Shown: in pieces, positions 56,045-64,000 of the stretch
How positions within the stretch are numbered: position 1 is the first letter of the stretch
Layout of the letters: each line of letters begins with the position of its first letter
Assembly: GCA_050084515.1 (NCBI GenBank)
Contig: CM114272.1
Location: 37,200,001-37,264,000, forward strand
Source: Blasia pusilla
Lineage: Eukaryota > Marchantiophyta > Marchantiopsida > Blasiales
DNA length: 64,000 nt
Reading direction: 5' to 3'
Position numbers and translations under genes: made by a program
The notes under the pieces: generated by a model
What the model saw: the letters and a program-made list of their open reading frames with translations, nothing else
The model's database searches: none
What the model was told of the DNA's origin: nothing

Positions 56045-57060
56045 TATGAGTGACACATGAGATCTCAAGTCTATCCACAAGCAAGACACAACGAGCTAGT
56101 CTCCTATGAAACGACAAGAAGGCACCACCACATCTCTAAACCATGGCACAAAATCCTCGAGGGTCTTGATTACGTTACAAGTGACTTATTCCCAAATCTG
56201 GCCTTGGTTGGCAAAGTTTGTCTTCTATTCCAGGAAAGAAAACTTGATAGTATTCAGTTCGTGAAACAAGATTTTCAATAGACTTCCTCACCACACTCAT
56301 CATTCTTAATTGCATTTTAGTGTTATGAGCCACCGATGAATTGATATCCCTTCTGCTCCATATTTTTTACTTCAACAAGGGTAGTCCAATGGATGAACTT
56401 GAAAGCATAGTCCTGAATGCTCCTTGTCTTGCATTGCGCCTCCAATGCTCAACATCTGAGCAAATATTCATTGGTTGGGACCAAGCGCGCTCAAATGAGA
56501 TTCTTAAGCTCCTCCCAAGTACCGATGGGATTTTGGTCATTGGTCTCCTTCTCAAACTGAATAGCAAGAAGCCACCAATGGGTGACTTCTCCTAGCCAAC
56601 TACACGCATAGCTGAATCATCCAATTCCATAAAAAACTAAAGATAAATAGTTATGACAAACTCATAACTCTTTGAAAAATAGGATCTCTCTCACCATTGT
56701 AACTTTTTGGATCTACACGCTTGGGCCACCATGATAATCCTAATCTCTCTAGTATTCATGCTATACTAACAAATCATTAGCAAGGATGGTAGTACAAGGT
56801 GCATCCCCTGATCCTAGTAAATGATCAATATCTTTTATGGCTACCTAACTAGGTTTTGGCCCAAGCAGGCAAGCATGGTTTGCCTTACTTTGATGATTTT
56901 CATATATTGTTTAGATCCTTCATTATTTTTCTCATTCCTTCAACCTCGTTTTGATAGCGGCAATGTTTGCCTCCGATTTAGCTAGATGTTATTCCGTTTC
57001 TGATAGTTTTTGTTCCATCTATGATCATGTTATTCAAAAGCAGTTGTGGACTATAATAGG
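56045..57060 (-). pseudogene. Gag of element F
   Basis: Minus-strand translation at about 56565-56340 reads GTWEELKNLI, stop, ARLVPTNEYLLRC, stop, ALEAQCKTRSIQDYAFKF. This is the typical Ty3/gypsy Gag core (W.ELK..M..RFVP..Y...L...L..L.QG..SV.EY...F). Further upstream, about 57040-56940, is an N-terminal piece just after the primer site. It continues across element C into the zinc knuckle at about 44440. Confidence 0.75.
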
Positions 57061-57076
57061 TCCAAGGTCAAATTTA

Positions 57077-57088
57077 GCTCTCATGCCA
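57077..57088 (-). other. Decayed tRNA-iMet primer site of element F
   Basis: TGGCATGAGAGC on the minus strand, compared with the plant consensus TGGTATCAGAGC (two differences), at the right distance before F's Gag. Confidence 0.6.
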
Positions 57089-59324
57089 AGCATTATGGGG
57101 GATTCTCGCAGACTACAATGGAAATGAAAAGCATGAGAAGACACAAACAAAATTGGTCTAGGTTTACGACAATCACCCATGATGTCACTAGCCCTCTTGA
57201 CTAGCTATGGCTAGCAACTCAAACATAAGCAATCCCCTCTCCTTCCAAGCTAAACTCCAAGAGCTTTGATTGAGCTATGTCTGGATGCAACATAGAAAAA
57301 AAAGCATTATCTCATCTAGTTTTGAATAAGTCTAAGATCTCCCCAAATGCCTTGCATTCAAAACCCTTTTTTGGCCTTTATAGTGTCGGGGACTTCTTAG
57401 ATCTCTCAAGCCACGACATTGTGAGTACTAGTTTCATGCCACGAGATACAAATGTCTCATGGGTTATCCAAACAAGGATCAGTCCTATGTTGGTTCGGAG
57501 TATATTTTCTTGCTCATGCATGGCATCTCAACTATACACGACTAGGATTTGTAGCAAATAATTACCTTTCACCGATCGTAACTTGTGCTTGTACTTCTCT
57601 AGCCCTTAGCAAGACCTTTAGCAAAGGTGCAAGTTAGTACCCCACTAACTCACTTTGGCCCTTTTCTAACTCAAGTTAGTGATGTTACATTTTGGATGGC
57701 CTTTCCCTGGCAATTGGCGGGAGCAATTTCAACCATGATAGTACTTGAAAACTCCTTATGATTCTTAGTGACTCACAAACGCACATACCCCTAATTTGAC
57801 GTAATGTGACAATTACATAATATCACACATTTTAAATAAATCTCCAATGAATGGGCATAATGGTGCAAAGATAGAAGATTTGGAGACTTAAAAGGATATG
57901 ACATATTAACTATCAAAGATTGAATATTGAAGATTCTACCGAATTCTAATATGATGAACAAATTAACATCTCTCATTTCCTCTAGTACTCAATCGTATGT
58001 ATGTTATGATTTTAAAGTTCGAAAGTAGGTGAGGCAACCATTTTCAAGCATAGATGAACATGCATCTAGAATACTAGATCATGTACATACATATTATCAA
58101 GTAAAACATCTCTACCAAGTTTAAGTGGCATTGAGTGCTTTAGATCTTTCATTGATGATTTCTATAAGGACATAGGAATAATTCATGAAAGAAAACTTAC
58201 TAGTATTCCATATCTTCCAGAACTTGACTAACACGTGAAATGAATATGACATCCTAAATTTAAGATCAGATGGAGGAGACAAGCTTATCCGAGTGAATAT
58301 GATGTTTTCTTACAACAAAGACATCAAATGTGGTCTTCACATGCAAGAAACTTTCTCTTTCATTCTTCGTTTTTTTTTAATGATTTATGCTTTGTTCATA
58401 TTCAAAATGAAAAGCATAAGAAATTAGACCCAACAAATAGCTTTCTATACTAAGTTATAGATTGTAAAGTTTATAGATGTATACGATGAGTTTAACCACG
58501 AGGACAAAATATGACCCTTTCCATGCTATGTCCCCATTGCAAGAGCTTGCCTCAAAAGCATGCAAGGAAAATCTAAGATTAAAACTTGACTTAGTACAAG
58601 GGTTTGTGAGTCATTCAAATCCCCCATTGACCACTAGGAAAAAAAAATGAAAGAAGGTGGGCACATGTTTCCATAAACATCAACTTAACCACAATAAACT
58701 AATGTGAGAAGGAAATATCCCTATAAAATTAAGGTTATGAATTTTTTTTCATAATTTGGAAAAAAAAATGAGCATATATTACCTTAACATATCCCGTTGT
58801 GAGAATATGCCTATTAACTCGAACCGTTACAACACGAAGAAAACAGATTGGATTTTTAAAATAAGTTTTATTTTAATAATATATGAAATTCCAACGCCTC
58901 CAAAAGTTGTCGCTTTAGGAGCTCATTAATTAATTAAAAATTTTAATAAACAAAAGAAAATGGAAGAACGACCTAATGAGACAGACAAATGGAAATTAAA
59001 ACAATTGCAGAGTAGCAGAAGATTCGTACGATAGTAAATAAGATGTAATGGTTTGAAAACTCACTGAATGAGACAAAACATATTCAAGAGAATAAAAGTA
59101 GCGATAGCGATCCGGATAATCAAGAAAAAGTCGTACTTCCCAGTACAGGACCAGAAGGACCAAACGAAAGACCTCTGCGAGTCTACGCTAAGGACGTCCT
59201 AAAAGCTCAACGGCACACGTGTCCCTCAGTGAATCGCTCTGCAGTGCCAGCTGGATATGAGCGTATTTTCCTCACTTAATACGCGTGGGAAAACCTAATT
59301 TCTTCTCTCCTTTCTCCCTGCAAG
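57089..59324. other. AT-rich spacer, probably including F's 5' LTR
   Basis: By position F's 5' LTR should start at about 57090, but no second copy was found to define it. The rest is AT-rich with poly-A/T tracts and no coding signal. Confidence 0.45.
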
Positions 59325-60082
59325 TGTCGCCGGAGCCCAGATCCACTTGGTGTGCATTTGGCACGTTGTCCAGTTGGGGGTGAGAGGATAGCCACTCACG
59401 ATGCAGTGCGGGATATCATGTTCAGTATTGCTCGGGAGAGTGGCTTCCATGTGCAGAGAGAGAGGCACTACTCCATGCGGGATTCCCTCATTTGTGCCGA
59501 TCTCTACATGACACGTGAGGCTGAGGTGGTTGTGGCGGACGTGGTAGTCACAGATCCTACGCGGGAGGCAGTGCGAGCCCAAGTGGTGGCCCAAGGGCGA
59601 ATGCTACAAGGAGCGGCGGCGGCGGCGGCGGCGAAGAGAAGACACATATCTACTGATCGACTACACGAGGGACACATCTTCATCCCCTGGCCATAGAGAT
59701 GTATGGGGCTATGGGGAGAGGTTCGACTCGTTCCTTCACGGATCTGCGCCCATCATCTCCACTCGAGAAATGGGTTGTCCTTAGCTCACTGCGATTCTGT
59801 ATTGTAGGCGGCGGGTCTCCATAGCGTTGCGGCGTGCCAGGCTAATGGGATTTTTTGGCGGGCTCAGTGTGGGAGACGCCGGCGCTAGAGGCCCACTTAG
59901 TAGTAGTCATAGCTCTCTTGTTGTTCTTGATATTGTCTCTGCTTTGTTGGTGAGTTTAAGTCGTTAGGGGGAATGCCCCCTTCTTCCTTTTCTGGTCCTG
60001 TTGTGGCCTTCAGGTTTTGACTCTTTGAGTCCCCCTCTTTTGTACTTCCGATGGGTTTTCCATCACTCGTTTTTATCGAAGT
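59325..60082 (+). pseudogene. LINE-like C-terminal region, copy 2 (5'-truncated)
   Basis: The open frame 59352-59696 reads GERIATHDAVRDIMFSIARE, GFHVQRERHYSMRDSLICAD, TREAEVVVADVVVTDPTREA, VRAQVVAQGRMLQG, then seven Ala from a GCG run (about 59613-59633), and ends FIPWP. The 3' UTR ends GTTTTTATCGAAGT like the inverted copy at 39094. The 'ERIATHDAVRDIMFSIARESGF' block is typical of the tail of LINE-like proteins. This copy keeps its frame where the other has shifted. I do not know the biochemical role of this domain. Confidence 0.65.
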
Positions 60083-61802
60083 GCATCTTCGTCTCCCTGT
60101 AACAATAACAACGATCGCGTGAGCTTTCCCGGTGCTCTTTCTGGTGCGGCCGGGGAAAGAGAAGGGCGGACCTCTGCCGGTGGGATGCCGGTGAATGGAG
60201 GGAGCATCCCCCGGTTAAGGGCCCCACGTAAAGTTCTCTCTTTATACTAATGATTAGAAAGCTATGCTCGCTCCGGCAGTAGCATAGTAGGACGTCTCAT
60301 TTCGACGACGTAAACTTTTGGACGTCCTTGAAGCTCTTGACCATAAAGTGGGGACATTTTTCATTTATGTTCGGAGAACTTCGATGTTGATAGGTTCCGT
60401 AACGAACTCGGAGGGTTTGGGACTTAAACACGCAAATACATACACCGCATCCAAATACGGTATTTGATCATATACAAAATTAAGGTTTTGTACGTTATTG
60501 AGATGCTCTATTGCATGTTTTATGATGGGTGAAAGAACACGTTTAAATACAGTAAATATTTGTTAAATATTATAGGTGTCGGCACGGAATGTTAAAATAT
60601 GCACGTGTCAACGGGAGGAAAAGATTTTCAAATCCCATCCATAATATCTATAATTTTAAAAAAGACAATAATTAATTTTTAAATGAATAAAATCAAAGGA
60701 TCCTTTATGTTGGAATAAGAGGTTCATTATTATTTTTTAAACTGAAATTTTAAAAAGGGGGATATTAAAGCGTGGGACTTGAACGAAAATTGGTTTTAAG
60801 GGATTAAAGAAACGGTGCATATCAAAAAAATTCTTTCCTAAAGTGGGAGAGTAACAAGTATAAGTGTGTAGAAAACAATTATATATCAATACGGGGAATT
60901 ATTAGAAACTACTACAATAATCACATATTATTCAACAAAAAATTGAAGTTCTTAAGTTTTTATTCATTGATATTTCGCGGTGTATATGTTTGATTATCCC
61001 TAATGTCTCTTCCCATCCCTTTCCTTAAATACAACTATTTTCTCTTCAATTTTTTTTAAAAAATATGCCCAATTTGAATGTAATTTAGTTCACTTTGATG
61101 AGGAATTTGTAGGGCAACTTTACCCTTGACACCAAAACGCAATATGGAATAATCACATCTATATTGTTATCGGAGAGTTTCCCTTCATTTTGAAAACTCT
61201 TCTCCTCTAGACACTTGTCACTTTCAGCCAATAGGATATCTTCCCTTCTGAGCCAATAGTATTGTTTGAATTGATTTAAAATGGGACTTGAGAATTAATT
61301 ATGGGAGGTAATTCAAGCACGTGCATGACACAAGCTTACACGATTCACATTTTAAAGGCAAGAGTGTATAAATATGGTTTGTAAAATTTTTGTAGTGATA
61401 TCTGAACAAGTATGTGTATAAAACTCTCACTATAACATCTATTTGTTGCCGCTTTGAGAGAGATCACACATGAGTGCACTAAATTGAAAAAAATCGAGGA
61501 CTTTGGATATGTGTCTAATATCTTTGGAAATTATTTTATACCTTGCGTAGAACCTTGCGACTCGCCTTATAACAAACAAGTTGATTTTACCATGCCACTA
61601 CAATACATTGAAATTTTCCATGTTCCATCGAGATTTATATATCTCTTTATATTTTCACAAACAAGGCCTTAGTTGTGTTGTGGGATGGAGATGCCTTAAA
61701 GGTGGTATTGGAAATTTTGATAGAGCAATAGAATATGTAAATCCTTCAGGGACCAAAAATGATTTCAATGAAAGGATAGATACATCCATCGAGAATGGGG
61801 AA

Positions 61803-61816
61803 GGGGGGGGGGGGGG
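61803..61816 (+). repeat. G14 homopolymer
   Basis: Fourteen consecutive G bases, preceded by GGGG-AA. It is unstable sequence whose exact length may be an assembly uncertainty. Confidence 0.8.
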
Positions 61817-62029
61817 ACTAGCATACATACGCATAAAAATATCATAGGAAAAGAAGGGGAGATTCAAAGAGTTGAGAGAGCTCCCTAAAAACGGGAAGAA
61901 ATGCAAATTTCCAAAGTTAACAAATAAAATTTATTATCTTGGAAAAAAATATGCTTATTACAGTACCAAATGGCATTTTTTAAATAAATTTTTTTAATTG
62001 TGTCAACATATATAATTTTTTTCATTTGA

Positions 62030-62760
62030 TTCATGTTAGATGGGTAGAGAAAATGAATTTGAGTGGAAGAGTAAAATATTTGTACGAGAAATAATTAAAT
62101 TATTTTAGATTATATTGGTTGACCCTAGTGTACAACAAGACAAAATATTGGGATAATTAGAAAAAATAGCAAAAATGAATCAATTCTCCCAAAATTCATA
62201 TTTGATGGGAAGGGAAAATGAAATTGACTGGAGAAGGAGTAAATATTTTTTATTTTTTTATGGAAGGGTGGAATTATTTAGGGGAGGGAGTATCATTCAA
62301 ATTCGAATCAAATAATGGAATTACTTAGAAGAGTGGAATTTTCTTATTCTTCTAAGCTTTAAGAAAAAAAAATTCATTAAAATTTTGAGATGAAAAATAT
62401 GACTATTTTTAAAGACAATCATGTTAATTCATGTTTGATATTTTGGGAAAGGAAAATAAATTCGAACGGAAAAGGAAAATGATTTCATTAATTAAAATTA
62501 ACTAATAATTTAGTCATGGGATGTTAATTTGGTTGGAAAAATTGTAAGGGGAAGAGTAGGTATTCTTTAAACTTTTATGGAGGAATGACATTATTTAGGA
62601 GAGTTGAGTATTATTTCAATTTAAATTTTAGAGTAGAATTATTAAAAAAAATGAAATATCACTACTCTCTAAAGATTTAAGAAAGTGAAAATAATACTTA
62701 AAACTTGAAATGAGATGAAATGATTAAAAAATCACTATTTTGTCTTACTATCTCACTATT
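62030..62760. repeat. Degenerate direct repeat, about 310-bp period
   Basis: The segment from about 62205 (GATGGGAAGG, TTTTATGGAAGGGTGGAATTATTTAGG) recurs from about 62515 (GATGTTAATTTGG, TTTTATGGAGGAATGACATTATTTAGG). A partial earlier copy is near 62038. Confidence 0.55.
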
Positions 62761-64000
62761 TTATCTTCTCATCCATATAGGGTGACCCGTTATAATATCG
62801 ATTAGTCATTGGTGCACTTTCCAATAATATTATAAAGAGAAATTAAGGCAACTAACTCAAGGATCCGCATGTGACAAGGAAGTTACTTGGAGGAGCCTTG
62901 TCAATAAGTGTGCAAGCCATTCATAGACCAACTCTCGTTGGACATTATCCCAAAAGGTGGATTGCATTGGCTATGTCCAATTTTTCCAATTTTTCCACTA
63001 TGCTTTATGTGAAATCAAACCTCTTAGTCTACATCATATAAAAAAATTAGCTTCCTTTAGAGATATCATGTCCCTCTCTACTTTTGATTCTACTAGTAAG
63101 ATGCCTGTGGGATGTACGAGTGTAAGAGGAGACAATATGCAAAATAAAAGGGGACAATATGCGAAGATGCGAGACGGAATAATACACAAATATAAGTTTG
63201 AACTTTTTTCATATTTTTATTTCAATCAAGTATTTCTTTATACACTACATTTCTTGTGTGATTACCTTCCTTATTTGAATGTTCATCACTTCCAATCGTA
63301 ATGTGGATGGAACTCCTCTTCCCTACTCTAGATAATGCTATTGACCATGAGGAAAAACGAGAGTGGGAAAATGAATTCCTACCTTTTGTAGAGTTTGACA
63401 TTGAGATTTAGTAATAGTCATTGCAAAGGCTGGACAAATAGGGAATTGAAACCTACGTAGATCAAATGGCAAACCATAATCGAATGCAATCAATGGGATA
63501 AGTGGAATAAAAACTCGATCTCCAATATTCTTTCCGATGATGATTTATGCATCTATATAATCTTGCATAAATCCACTAATTACCAATCTTGTCTCGTTTG
63601 CTTGTTCCTGTTACCCATTCGTGTTGCGCAAGAGCATGATTGGTGCACCAATCTTCAAGTGCAGACAATGTGGAGGTAAGCACGTGTTCAAAAATTTAGT
63701 TGGATATATATGGCTCATCTCCCCATTCGCAATAGATTCGACACTGAGGTATATATGGCCTTGTACCAATTCATAATAACGAATTAATGAGGAATAAAGT
63801 TTTATTAGTATCAAACAAAATTTCTTAAAGAAATTTGCAAAATTAGTATTACATGTCCTGGAAATCGTGACATGACATATGCATTAATTTCATCAACATC
63901 TCTATTCCCTGGTGTCAAAATAGTTGTATATCTCAAGAAGTCAATGTCATGGAATTGATTGGGAGATATTCCATAAATATCAATAAGATCGCATATGTTG

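Larger units (their letters stand above)
60083..64000. other. AT-rich spacer, no gene recognised
   Basis: 60090-60240 is GC-rich with short inverted motifs (CTTTCCCGG / CCGGGGAAAG). The remainder is AT-rich. The frames at 61454-61906 and 62957-63301 match nothing known to me. It contains a G-run and a degenerate tandem repeat, listed separately. Confidence 0.5.

Noticed and set aside
1-64000. CRISPR arrays, tRNA, rRNA or bacterial operons
   Set aside because: None seen; the content is eukaryotic transposable elements and AT-rich spacer.

Overview
This is a eukaryotic, most likely streptophyte (land plant or close algal relative), repeat-dominated intergenic window. The evidence is a plant-style hAT transposase, a Ty3/gypsy chromovirus primed by initiator-Met tRNA, other Ty3/gypsy debris, long AT-rich spacers and no recognisable host gene. 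I found no tRNA, rRNA or CRISPR array. The species cannot be named from the sequence.

Layout. 1-6263: AT-rich spacer with a microsatellite, hairpins and a 2-kb inverted-repeat structure (3195-5165). 6264-8389 (-): nearly complete hAT transposase with one frameshift and one TAG. 8390-10649: spacer with a diverged tandem duplication. 10650-37645: a 'Russian doll' of retroelements. Element A (+, TSD TCAA) is split at 16295/34467 by a second family member, B (-, TSD CAAC with one copy decayed to TAAT). B ends in a truncated third member, E, and is itself split at 20689-26637 by a young chromovirus, D (-, perfect TSD AGCAC, 353-bp LTRs with one difference seen). 39094-40108 (-) and 59325-60082 (+): two copies of one LINE-like 3' region. 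42790-57088 (-): an old Ty3/gypsy element, F, split by a fourth family member, C (+, 44560-56040, TSD CCAA). 57089-64000: mostly featureless AT-rich DNA.

The notable system is the A/B/C/E family. Its reconstructed order is Gag (two zinc knuckles) - a conserved unknown segment - aspartic protease (LDSGAQP) - DNMT3-like cytosine-5 DNA methyltransferase - in-frame TAG - reverse transcriptase - RNase H - DDE integrase - PHD finger. Three copies (B, C, E) keep the TAG in a CAR-YYA context, the classic leaky-stop context, so the methyltransferase would sit on the abundant Gag side of a readthrough signal. A and C also show a 13-15 nt segment just after the 5' repeat that is exactly complementary to the predicted RNA 5' end, with different sequence in each. 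This suggests Tf1-like self-priming rather than tRNA priming. The terminal repeats are arranged A1-internal-B1-A2-B2, and target-site duplications flank A1 and B2. That split-repeat layout resembles PAT/DIRS elements, but here it accompanies a DDE integrase.

All copies are defective. Many stops look like CGA to TGA or CAG to TAG, as expected from deamination of methylated cytosine. No copy could make the whole polyprotein as it stands. Function is inferred from motifs and from collinearity between copies.
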